From contig NZ_BPQQ01000043.1 in the NCBI RefSeq assembly GCF_022179325.1, forward strand, positions 1 to 64,000: a stretch of DNA of 64,000 nucleotides. Reading direction: 5' to 3'. The position numbers and the translations under genes were made by a program. The stretch comes from Methylobacterium isbiliense (GTDB taxonomy: Bacteria; Pseudomonadota; Alphaproteobacteria; Rhizobiales; Beijerinckiaceae). Positions 18,580-26,282 of the stretch are shown one piece after another (the stretch's first letter is position 1; each line of letters opens with the position of its first letter). Under the pieces are notes generated by a model. That model ran no database searches and was not told the origin of the DNA. It saw nothing but the letters and a program-made list of their open reading frames with translations.

Positions 18580-18782
18580 TGCCCGACATCGACCTCTACG
18601 GCGTGTTCGTGCCGGCCCTGCTCGTCTACGCGGTGCTGGCCTTCGGCGTGAGCCTCGTCCTGCGCCGCCTTCTCGCCCGGGCCGGGCTCTACCGCTTCGT
18701 CTGGCACCGGCCGCTCTTCGATCTCGCCCTGACCGTCGTCTGCCTCGGCGCCATCGCGGCCGCGGCCGCGCGCCTGACCTGA
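18579..18782 (+). CDS. DUF1656 small membrane protein (AaeX-like)
   Basis: A 67-residue protein with two transmembrane helices (residues ~8-28 and ~46-63) and the N-terminal DIDLYGVFVPALLVY motif characteristic of DUF1656/AaeX. Its ATG overlaps the stop of the FUSC gene (ATGA at 18579), and the membrane fusion protein starts 12 bp downstream, so it is the middle gene of an efflux operon. Its mechanistic role is unknown. Confidence 0.88.
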   Translation: MPDIDLYGVFVPALLVYAVLAFGVSLVLRRLLARAGLYRFVWHRPLFDLALTVVCLGAIAAAAARLT

Positions 18783-18794
18783 GCCCGCCCTCCC

Positions 18795-19748
18795 ATGTCC
18801 CGCCTCTTCCGCTTCCTCGGCCGCTTCGCCGTCACCGGCGCGCTCCTCGTCGTCGCCCTCGTCGTCGGGGTCGCCCTCTGGGACTACTACCTCGACGCGC
18901 CCTGGACCCGGGACGGGCGGGTGCGCGCCGAGGTGGTGGGCGTCGCCCCCGACGTCTCCGGGCTGGTGCGGGAAGTGGTCGTGCGCGACAACCAGGCGGT
19001 GACGCGCGGCGACGTGCTGTTCCGCATCGATCCGGAGCGCTTCGCGCTGGCGCTGCGGCAGGCCGAGGCGGTGGTGGCCGGGCGCAAGGCGACGCTCACC
19101 CAGGCCGAGGCCGACCTCGCGCGCTACCGCCAGCTCAGCGACAACGTGGTCTCGCAGCAGCGCCTCGAAGCCGCGCTCGCCACCGAGGAGGGGGCGCGGG
19201 CCGCCCACGACCAGGCGGTGGCCGACCGCGATCTCGCCAAGCTCAACCTCGACCGCTCCGAGGTGCGGGCCGCCGTCAACGGCCGCATCACGAACCTGGA
19301 TCTGCGCCCGGGCGCCTACGTGGCGACCGGCCGGGCCGTGATGGCGCTCGTCGACAGCGACACGCTGCACGTCGAGGGCTATTTCGAGGAGACGAAGCTC
19401 CACCGGATCCGCATCGGCGATCCGGTCAGCGTCCACCTGATGGGCGGCGGCGTGGATCTCTCGGGCCGCGTCGAGAGCGTGGCCGCCGGCATCGAGGATC
19501 GCGAGCGCGGCGCGAGTGCGAACCTGCTGGCCAACATCAACCCGACCTTCGCCTGGGTGCGCCTCGCCCAGCGCGTCCCGGTGCGGATCGCCCTCGATCC
19601 CTCGCCCGAGGCCCGCCAGCTCACGATCGGGCGGACCGCGACCGTGGTGGTGCGCCCGGCCGATGGTGCCGAGCCGCGCCCCCTCGGCGGGCTGTGGCGC
19701 GGCTGGGAGGCGCTGAAGGGCAACCTCGCCGGGCAGCGCCGCAGCTGA
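18795..19748 (+). CDS. HlyD-family membrane fusion protein (AaeA-like)
   Basis: A 317-residue periplasmic adaptor: one N-terminal membrane anchor (residues ~12-32), a lipoyl/barrel-sandwich half motif (VVGVAPDVSGLVREVVVRDNQ), a short alpha-helical hairpin (~80-150), the second half (SEVRAAVNGRITNLDLRPGAYV) and a beta-barrel domain. This architecture links the inner-membrane FUSC pump to an outer-membrane channel. It is the third gene of the operon and lacks an adjacent TolC-like gene, so it probably uses a shared channel. Confidence 0.9.
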   Translation: MSRLFRFLGRFAVTGALLVVALVVGVALWDYYLDAPWTRDGRVRAEVVGVAPDVSGLVREVVVRDNQAVTRGDVLFRIDPERFALALRQAEAVVAGRKATLTQAEADLARYRQLSDNVVSQQRLEAALATEEGARAAHDQAVADRDLAKLNLDRSEVRAAVNGRITNLDLRPGAYVATGRAVMALVDSDTLHVEGYFEETKLHRIRIGDPVSVHLMGGGVDLSGRVESVAAGIEDRERGASANLLANINPTFAWVRLAQRVPVRIALDPSPEARQLTIGRTATVVVRPADGAEPRPLGGLWRGWEALKGNLAGQRRS

Positions 19749-19827
19749 GGAGCGCTTCCCCCGAGGGAGGACGGCCCTACCTCCGCAGCGAAGCCGGGAC
19801 GGCAAGCCGGCTCAGGAGGATCCCCCG

Positions 19828-21153
19828 ATGGCAGAGCAGGAGCTGGACGCGCTCGGCACCCGCACGGTGCAGCGGATCACCCGGCGGCTGATGCCGCTCC
19901 TCGGCCTGATGTACCTGATCGCCTACATCGACCGGCAGAACATCTCGTACGCCAAGCTGCAGATGGTGGGGGATCTCGGACTGAGCGAGGCCGCCTACGG
20001 CCTCGGCGCGTCCCTGTTCTTCGTCGCCTACTTCCTGTTCGAGGTGCCGGCGAACGTGGTGCTGGAGAAGGTCGGCGCCCGGCTGTGGTTCACCCGGATC
20101 ATGGCGACCTGGGGCGTCATCACGATCCTGCTCGGCTTCACGCAGGGCACGGCGATGTTCTACGTGCTGCGCTTCCTGCTCGGCGCCGCGGAGGCGGGCT
20201 TCTTTCCCGGGGTGCTGTTCGCCCTCACCCTGTGGTTCCCGCAGAGCCACCGCGGGCGCATGGTCGGCTGGTTCATGATCGCGAGCGCGCTGGCGAACGC
20301 GGTCGGCGCGGCGATCGGCGGCGCGCTCCTCGACCTCGACGGCCTACTGTCCCTGCGCGGCTGGCAATGGGTGTTCGTGGCGACCGGCCTGCCCGCGGTC
20401 CTGCTCGCCGTCTATGTCTTCTTCGCCCTGCCGGACGGCCCGCAATCGGCCCGCTGGCTCCCGGCCGAGGAGAAGCGATGGCTCGCCGATTCGCTCGCCC
20501 GCGAGGCCGCCGCCACCCCGCGCACCGAGCATGCGAACCCCTTCCGGGTGCTCCTCGACCGGCGCGTGCTGATCCTGGCGCTCCTCTACGTGGCCTTCCC
20601 GCTCGCCGCCTACGGGCTGAGCTACTGGCTGCCGACCGTCGTGAAGGGCTTCGGGGTGTCCAACACCGTCAACGGCTTCCTCAACGTGATCCCGTGGGCA
20701 GTGGTGGCGCTCGCGCTCTGGTGGGTCCCGCGCCACGCCGCCAGGACCGGCGAGACCACGTGGCACATCGCCGGCCCGGCGCTGATCGGCGCGACCGCCC
20801 TGACGCTCAGCGTGGTGGTGCCGGGGGCGGCCCTGAAGTTCATCTGCCTGTGCGTCGCGGCCGCCGGCATCTTCTCGGGGCAGCCGGTCTTCTGGTCACT
20901 GCCGCCGACCTTCCTGCGCGGGGCGACCGCGGCGGCGGGCATCGCGGCGATCAACTCGGTGGGCAATCTCGGCGGCTTCGTCGCCCAGAACGCCGTGCCG
21001 TGGATCCGCGACCGCACCGGCAGCGATCTGACCCCGATGCTCTTCCTGGCCGCCTGCCTGCTCGTCGGCGTCGTGATGGTGTTCGTCGCCCAGGCGGTGC
21101 TGCGACGCCCGGCCCCCGGATCCTCCTCCGACCTGACCTTGGCCGGGCGGTAG
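19828..21153 (+). CDS. MFS transporter, anion:cation symporter family
   Basis: A 441-residue, 12-helix permease. It has ACS-family features: IAYIDRQNISYAKLQM after helix 1, the FEVPANVVLEKVGARLWFTR loop between helices 2 and 3, and the conserved [17 protein letters not shown] helix. Substrates of this family are organic anions such as tartrate, phthalate, galactonate or glucarate; which one cannot be told. A strong AGGAGG site 8 bp before the ATG fixes the start. It follows the efflux operon by 79 bp and may be transcribed separately. A close paralog lies at 52.9 kb. Confidence 0.87.
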   Translation: MAEQELDALGTRTVQRITRRLMPLLGLMYLIAYIDRQNISYAKLQMVGDLGLSEAAYGLGASLFFVAYFLFEVPANVVLEKVGARLWFTRIMATWGVITILLGFTQGTAMFYVLRFLLGAAEAGFFPGVLFALTLWFPQSHRGRMVGWFMIASALANAVGAAIGGALLDLDGLLSLRGWQWVFVATGLPAVLLAVYVFFALPDGPQSARWLPAEEKRWLADSLAREAAATPRTEHANPFRVLLDRRVLILALLYVAFPLAAYGLSYWLPTVVKGFGVSNTVNGFLNVIPWAVVALALWWVPRHAARTGETTWHIAGPALIGATALTLSVVVPGAALKFICLCVAAAGIFSGQPVFWSLPPTFLRGATAAAGIAAINSVGNLGGFVAQNAVPWIRDRTGSDLTPMLFLAACLLVGVVMVFVAQAVLRRPAPGSSSDLTLAGR

Positions 21154-21186
21154 CGCCTCCGCGTCTTAAACTCCTGATTTTATAGC

Positions 21187-21230
21187 ATTTATCCCCTTTT
21201 TCGGCTGATTGGCTCCGATAGGGGATAATT
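21187..21230. promoter_or_regulatory. Inverted repeat in an AT-rich leader
   Basis: Arms ATTTATCCCC (21187-21196) and GGGGATAATT (21221-21230) pair with one mismatch, and an inner TCGG/CCGA pair (21201-21204, 21214-21217) nests inside. The surrounding ~90 bp is strikingly AT-rich for this genome, with T7 and T5 runs. It lies between the MFS gene and the nucleotidyltransferase-fold gene and may be an operator, promoter element or terminator. Confidence 0.55.
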
Positions 21231-21242
21231 TCCTTTTTTTGA

Positions 21243-22352
21243 ATGACTTGTTCGGAACTTCCCGTATCCTTGCTTCATCACGAGCGGAGCCCTGAGGTGC
21301 CGTACGTCGATTGGACGGGCGAGCAGGTGCGCCAGATGGTCGACACGGAGCAGGTCTTCGTGGCGTATCGCCTCGCGCGCAAGGACCTCGACGAACGCTT
21401 CGCGGGCGCTTTGTCCTGGAAGACCGTCCAGGGGCATGACTACCTGTACAGGAAAAAATCCGGTATCTGGAAGTCGATCGGCCCGCGCAACGCCGAGACC
21501 GAGAAGACCTACGAACAGTTCCAGGCCGGCCGATCGAGCACCCGGGAGCGCGTGGCGAGGCTGGCCGGGCGCCTCGACGCACTCTCGCCCGTGAACCGGG
21601 CGCTGGGCATCGGGCGCGTGCCACAGGTGACGGCTCGGATCGTCCGGGCCCTTCGGGACGCGGGCCTGCTCGGCGGAGCGATCGAGATCGTCGGCACCAA
21701 CGCGCTCTACGCCTACGAACGGATGGCCGGCGTGCGCATCGCGAGCGCGTCGCTCGCCACCGGGGACATTGACCTCCTGTTCGATGCCCGCGCCCGGCTG
21801 AAGCTGGTCGGCGAGGGCGTGGCGACGACCGGCCTCGTCGGCCTGCTGCGCAAGGTCGACCGCTCGTTCGCACCGACGAGCGCAGGCAGCTTTCGGGCGA
21901 CGAACGCGGACGGCTACATGGTCGACCTGATCCAGCCGACGCCGAAGCACCGCATGACGCGCGCCCGCCGCAACCGGATCGGGTCCTCGGGCGATGATCT
22001 GACGGCCGTCGAGATCGACGGTCTGGCTTGGCTGGTCAATGTCCCGCGCCACACGACGACGATCATCGACGAGAGAGGCTATCCGCTCGACATCGTTGTG
22101 CCGGATCCACGTGCCTTCGCGCTCCACAAGGCGTGGCTCGCCGGGCGTGGCGACCGGGATCCCGCGAAGCGGGGGCGGGACGCAGCACAGGCCCGCCTCG
22201 TGGCCGATCTGGTCGCGACCCGCCTGCCGCTGCTGCGCTTCGACGACCCGGCGCTCGGCACCCTGCCGCAGGAGCTGCGCGCCCTCGCGGGCGATCTGGC
22301 CGCGCATCCGGCCTCCGCCGAGGACGAGGGCAGGCTGACACCCGGCTGGTGA
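21243..22352 (+). CDS. GSU2403-type nucleotidyltransferase-fold protein
   Basis: Up to 369 residues. The central region has EIVGTNALYAYERMAGVRI followed by ATGDIDLLFD, which carries the paired acidic residues of a nucleotidyltransferase active site (D-x-D), and a later Asp in NADGYMVDLIQP. This matches the NTP_transf_8 (GSU2403) family as I recall it; members have no settled function. The ATG at 21243 lacks a ribosome site, while a GTG at 21297 (VPYVDWTGEQ) follows a GAGCGGAG stretch and may be the true start, giving 351 residues. No partner gene is adjacent on the same strand. The AT-rich leader hints at acquisition or special regulation. Confidence 0.7.
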   Translation: MTCSELPVSLLHHERSPEVPYVDWTGEQVRQMVDTEQVFVAYRLARKDLDERFAGALSWKTVQGHDYLYRKKSGIWKSIGPRNAETEKTYEQFQAGRSSTRERVARLAGRLDALSPVNRALGIGRVPQVTARIVRALRDAGLLGGAIEIVGTNALYAYERMAGVRIASASLATGDIDLLFDARARLKLVGEGVATTGLVGLLRKVDRSFAPTSAGSFRATNADGYMVDLIQPTPKHRMTRARRNRIGSSGDDLTAVEIDGLAWLVNVPRHTTTIIDERGYPLDIVVPDPRAFALHKAWLAGRGDRDPAKRGRDAAQARLVADLVATRLPLLRFDDPALGTLPQELRALAGDLAAHPASAEDEGRLTPGW

Positions 22353-22358
22353 GGCCCA

Positions 22359-23345
22359 TCATCGCAGCGAGACGAACGCCGCCGCGAGAACCAAGCCCCA
22401 CAGGAGCCCGCAGGCCGTGCGGTAGAGCGCGAGGGCGCGCCCGATATCGGCGGCGGTGGCCTCCGCCCGGCCGTCGCCCATCCAGTGGTCGTCCACCCGG
22501 GTGGTACCGTAGATGCGCGGGCCGGCGAGCCGCAGGCCGAGGGCGCCCGCCATCGCGGCCTCGGGCCAGCCGGCATTGGGGGAGCGGTGGCGGCGCGCGT
22601 CGCGGCGCACCGCCCGCATGGCTCCGCGGGCCGAGCAGCCGGGGCGCAGGAGCGCCGCCCCGATCAGCAGCGCCGCGGTGAGCCGCGAGGCCGGGAGGTT
22701 CACAAGGTCGTCGAGGCGCGCCGCCGCCCAGCCGAAGGCGGCGTGCCGCGGCGTGCGGTGGCCGATCATGCTGTCGGCGGTGTTCACCGCCTTGTAGAGC
22801 GCGCCGCCCGGCAGGCCCGCGGCCCCGATCCAGAAGGCGGGGGCCACCACCCCGTCGGAAAAATTCTCCGCGAGGCTCTCGATCGCGGCGCGGCAGACCG
22901 CCGCCTCGTCAAGGGTCTCGGGGTTGCGCCCGACGATCATCGACACCGCCCGGCGCCCGCCCGCGAGGCCTCCCTCCGTCAGGCCCGCGGCGACGCGCGC
23001 CACGTGCTCGTGCAGGCTGCGCTGCGCCGGCAGGCTCGCGGCGAAGAGGCCGCACAGGATGATCCCGAACCCGCTCGCCTGCGCGGCGAGGGTCAGCAGG
23101 AGGGCGCCCGCGGCCGTGGCGGCGAGGACGAGCGCGAGGGCGAGAAGGCCGGCCGCCCGGCGCTGCGCCGGGGCCGCCCCCTCCCGGTTGAGGCTGCGGT
23201 CGAGGGCGGCGATGAGGCGGCCGATCCAGGTGACAGGATGGCCGAGCGCCCTGTAGAGGCGGTCGGGATAGCCGAGGGCCGCCTCCGCCGCGAGGGCGAG
23301 GGCGAGCACGAGGAGGCTGTCGGGCGGATGCAGCAGGGCGGGCAT
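22359..23345 (-). CDS. cobD: Adenosylcobinamide-phosphate synthase CobD/CbiB
   Basis: A 328-residue integral membrane protein. Near the N-terminus is GYPDRLYRALGHPVTWIGRLI, the conserved CbiB opening. The core has SLAENFSDGVVAPAFW and YKAVNTADSMIGHR, which are diagnostic. It attaches the aminopropanol arm to adenosylcobyric acid. The start codon at 23345 shares two bases with the divergent cobC start (CATG at 23343-23346). Convergent with the nucleotidyltransferase-fold gene, with a gap of only 6 bp. Confidence 0.95.
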   Translation of the reverse strand: MPALLHPPDSLLVLALALAAEAALGYPDRLYRALGHPVTWIGRLIAALDRSLNREGAAPAQRRAAGLLALALVLAATAAGALLLTLAAQASGFGIILCGLFAASLPAQRSLHEHVARVAAGLTEGGLAGGRRAVSMIVGRNPETLDEAAVCRAAIESLAENFSDGVVAPAFWIGAAGLPGGALYKAVNTADSMIGHRTPRHAAFGWAAARLDDLVNLPASRLTAALLIGAALLRPGCSARGAMRAVRRDARRHRSPNAGWPEAAMAGALGLRLAGPRIYGTTRVDDHWMGDGRAEATAADIGRALALYRTACGLLWGLVLAAAFVSLR

Positions 23346-24357
23346 GGCGGCTCAGGGACCGATCCGGCACGGGGGCGATCTCGGCGAGGCGCGCCGGCTC
23401 TTTCCCGACGCGCCCGAGCCGTGGATCGATCTCTCGACCGGGATCAATCCGATCCCCTATCCGTGCCCGGCCGTCGAGGCCAGCCTGTGGCAGCGCCTGC
23501 CCGACCCCGCCGCCCTGCGCCGCCTGGAGGAGGAGGCCGCGCGGGCCTATCGCGCCGAGCCGGACCATGTCGTCGCCGCCCCGGGCACGCAGGCGCTGAT
23601 CGAGGTGCTGCCGCGGCTGCGGGCGCCGGGCCGGGTGGCGGTGCTCGGGCCGACTTACGCCGAGCACGCCGCCGCTTGGCTGCGGGGCGGCCACGCGGTC
23701 GCGGAGACGCACGCGCTCGCCGCGATGACCGGGGCCGAGGTCGCGGTGGTGGTCAACCCCAACAATCCCGACGGGCGGACGCACAGCCGGGCCGACCTCG
23801 CGGATCTCGCGGGCGCGGTCGCGGCGCGGGACGGTCTGCTCGTCGCGGACGAGGCCTTCGCGGATCTGGAGCCGGTCGAGAGCCTGTGCGTGGCGGTGCC
23901 GGCCGGCGCGGTGGTGCTGCGCTCCTTCGGCAAGACCTACGGATTGGCCGGGCTGCGCCTCGGCTTCGCGGTGGCGCGGCCCCCGCTGATCGGGCGGATC
24001 CGCGCCGCGCTCGGACCCTGGGCGGTGTCGGGGCCAGCCATCGCCATCGGGTGCGCCGCTCTCGCGGATGCGGGGTGGCGGCAGCGTGCCGCGCTGGAGC
24101 GCGGACGGGATGCGCAGCGCCTCGACGGTCTCCTCGCGGCGGCGGGGGGAGGGATCGTCGGCGGCACGCGGCTGTTTCGCACCGCCGCCTTCGCGGATGC
24201 GCCGGGCCTCTTCGCCCGCCTCGGCCGGGCCGGCCTGTTCGTGCGCCGCTTCGAGGCCGCGCCGGATCACCTCCGCTTCGGCCTGCCGGGGGATGAGGCG
24301 GCGTGGCGGCGCCTCGAAGACGCGCTCGGCACCCTCCACAGGGACGCCCCCGCGTGA
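23344..24357 (+). CDS. cobC: L-threonine-O-3-phosphate decarboxylase CobC
   Basis: A 337-residue fold-type-I PLP aminotransferase-like enzyme. It opens with GDLGEAR...WIDLSTGINPIPYP, the usual CobC start. It contains VVVNPNNPDGR and the Schiff-base Lys in LRSFGKTYGLAGLRLGF. It makes the aminopropanol phosphate for the nucleotide loop of cobalamin, the partner substrate of CobD. Methylobacteria need B12 for the mutases of the ethylmalonyl-CoA pathway, consistent with mcd in this window. No cobalamin riboswitch can precede it because the upstream sequence is the cobD coding region. Confidence 0.92.
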   Translation: MAAQGPIRHGGDLGEARRLFPDAPEPWIDLSTGINPIPYPCPAVEASLWQRLPDPAALRRLEEEAARAYRAEPDHVVAAPGTQALIEVLPRLRAPGRVAVLGPTYAEHAAAWLRGGHAVAETHALAAMTGAEVAVVVNPNNPDGRTHSRADLADLAGAVAARDGLLVADEAFADLEPVESLCVAVPAGAVVLRSFGKTYGLAGLRLGFAVARPPLIGRIRAALGPWAVSGPAIAIGCAALADAGWRQRAALERGRDAQRLDGLLAAAGGGIVGGTRLFRTAAFADAPGLFARLGRAGLFVRRFEAAPDHLRFGLPGDEAAWRRLEDALGTLHRDAPA

Positions 24358-24566
24358 CCCTGGCGACACGGCCGCGCCATCAAAAAGGCCCAAAAAACCG
24401 GGACCTCACGGCGGACCCGCAGGGTCGGTCCCGCCCCGCTCCCCAGCCACACGGTGCGCCTCGTTGACCCTCGCCGACGAGGAGCGCACAACCAAGCGTG
24501 GCCGTGGCTCCGCGCTGGGGATGACGGGGCCGGGAGGCCGGGCGGACGGAGGCAGGACGAAGCGGT

Positions 24567-25871
24567 ATGAGCGTGGACGAGGTCAAGCGGCGCGACAGGC
24601 TCGGCAGCGTCATCGCCTTCGCGCGGCGCACGCTGCCCGAGCTGCGCCGGGATGCCGAGACGATCGAGCCTGTCGATGCGCCGAAGGGTCCGCGCCTGCT
24701 GCAGGTGCTGAAGCCGCTGCGCTGGACCCGCATTCCGGCCGCCTCCGGCGAGGATTTCAAGCCCCCGAAGGTCGCCGTGCGCCTCGCGCGCAGCTTCGGC
24801 CTGTTCGTCGGCCTGCCGACCGCGCTCATCGCCTTCTACCTGTTCGCGATCGCCTCGGACCAGTACGTGGTCGAGGCCCGCTTCGCGGTGCGCGGCGAAG
24901 TCGAGCCGGTCGGCGACGTCCGACTCAACGAGTATTCCGGTCTGATCCAGAAGAACAACAGTCAGGACACCTACATCGTCCGCGAGTTCATCCGCAGCAA
25001 GCCGATGCTGGAGAGCGCCCAGGCGGCGCTCAACGTGGCGGGCATGTTCACGCGTCGCGAGGCCGACTTCTGGGCGCGCTACTCCGGCGAGACGCCGGTG
25101 GAGGAGCTGCTGAAGTACTGGCGCAAGCACGTGACCTCCCAGATCGATCTGATCTCGGGCATCATCACCCTGAAGGTGCGCGCCTTCACGCCCGACGATT
25201 CGCTGGCGATCGCCAAGCACGTCGTGGCGCGGTCCGAGGCCCTGGTGAACCAGATCTCGGCCCGGGCGCAGGAGGACATGATCCGCCACAGCCGCGAGGA
25301 GGTGGAGAAGGCCGGCGAGCGCCTGAAGCGCGCGCACATGGCCCTCAACGCCTTCCGCAACCGCTGGGGCATCATCGATCCGATCAAGTCGGCGGAGGCG
25401 ACGTTCACCACGCTGCTCTCGCTGCGCAAGGACAAGATCAAGCTGGAGAACGACCTGCAGGTGCTGCGCTCCTCGTCGCTCGACGAGAAGTCCCGGTCGA
25501 TCCAGGCGATCGTGGCGAACGTCGCGGCGATCGACCACCAGATGAAGGTGCTGCAGGACTCGATCGCGAGCGAGGGCGTGGCGGTCGACGCGCCCAATGC
25601 CGCCAAGGCGCTGCTCGAATTCGAGAAGCTGCAGATCGAGCGCACCATCGCCGAGCGCCTGAACGAGTCCGCGATCCTGATCCTCGAGCGTGCGCGCATC
25701 GCGGCAAGCAAGCAGCACGTCTATCTGGCGACCTTCGTGCCGCCGACCGTCCCGCACTTCGCCGCCATGCCGGAGCGCGGCCACGACCTGTTCACCGCGT
25801 TCTTCTGCCTGTTCATGGGCTGGGGCTGTATCAAGCTCCTGGTCGCGGGCATCAAGGACCACAATCTCTGA
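24567..25871 (+). CDS. Capsule polysaccharide export protein, KpsE/BexC-like
   Basis: A 434-residue protein with two membrane helices (residues ~76-95 and ~405-425) flanking a long periplasmic region rich in coiled coil (~215-375). The features FAVRGE, QDTYIVREFIRSKPML and the C-terminal helix fit the polysaccharide co-polymerase/KpsE family. It would link inner-membrane export to an outer-membrane Wza/KpsD pore. No kpsM, kpsT or kpsD is adjacent, so it is an orphan here. The 209-bp spacer upstream contains A-runs but no gene. Confidence 0.82.
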   Translation: MSVDEVKRRDRLGSVIAFARRTLPELRRDAETIEPVDAPKGPRLLQVLKPLRWTRIPAASGEDFKPPKVAVRLARSFGLFVGLPTALIAFYLFAIASDQYVVEARFAVRGEVEPVGDVRLNEYSGLIQKNNSQDTYIVREFIRSKPMLESAQAALNVAGMFTRREADFWARYSGETPVEELLKYWRKHVTSQIDLISGIITLKVRAFTPDDSLAIAKHVVARSEALVNQISARAQEDMIRHSREEVEKAGERLKRAHMALNAFRNRWGIIDPIKSAEATFTTLLSLRKDKIKLENDLQVLRSSSLDEKSRSIQAIVANVAAIDHQMKVLQDSIASEGVAVDAPNAAKALLEFEKLQIERTIAERLNESAILILERARIAASKQHVYLATFVPPTVPHFAAMPERGHDLFTAFFCLFMGWGCIKLLVAGIKDHNL

Positions 25872-25902
25872 GCGGGGCGCGACCGCGGAGAAGGAGGCCG
25901 CC

Positions 25903-26169
25903 GTGTCGGACTTCACCGACCTGATCGCCCGGGCGGTCTCCCCGTCGATGTCCCGTGCAGAGCGGGAGGCCGTCTACGGGGTGGTGCGCCAAGCCATGCG
26001 CCGGCTGCAGGAGCGCGATGCCCTCGACCCGGCGGATGCCCGCGCCCAGCTTCAGGCGCATTTCGTCGAGGAGACGATCTGGGAGGTCGAGGGGCTGATC
26101 ACCCGCCACCTCGCCCGCCAGACCATCGAGGCGGCCGAGCGCGGCCAAGTCTCCGCACCACCGCCCTGA
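25903..26169 (+). CDS. Hypothetical small helical protein
   Basis: An 88-residue protein beginning at GTG 25903, fixed by AAGGAGG at 25891-25897. Sequence is mostly helical with charged residues (FTDLIARAVSPSMSRAEREA, then EETIWEVEGLITRHLA). There is no signal peptide, membrane helix or cysteine. It follows the KpsE-like gene by 31 bp, probably in the same transcript. Not recognised; function unknown. Confidence 0.7.
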   Translation: MSDFTDLIARAVSPSMSRAEREAVYGVVRQAMRRLQERDALDPADARAQLQAHFVEETIWEVEGLITRHLARQTIEAAERGQVSAPPP

Positions 26170-26282
26170 CCCGGCCGGCGGACGCGAAAAAAAGCTCTCG
26201 CGCCCCGGGACCTTGAACGACGGCCGATGCGTTCCCCACCGTCAGGCTTCGCGCCCTCACGACGGATCGACCGGCCCCCGCC

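Noticed and set aside
22353-23346. Cobalamin riboswitch for cobC/cobD
   Set aside because: The two genes share start codons and the sequence upstream of each is the other's coding region; no B12-box-like sequence was seen.
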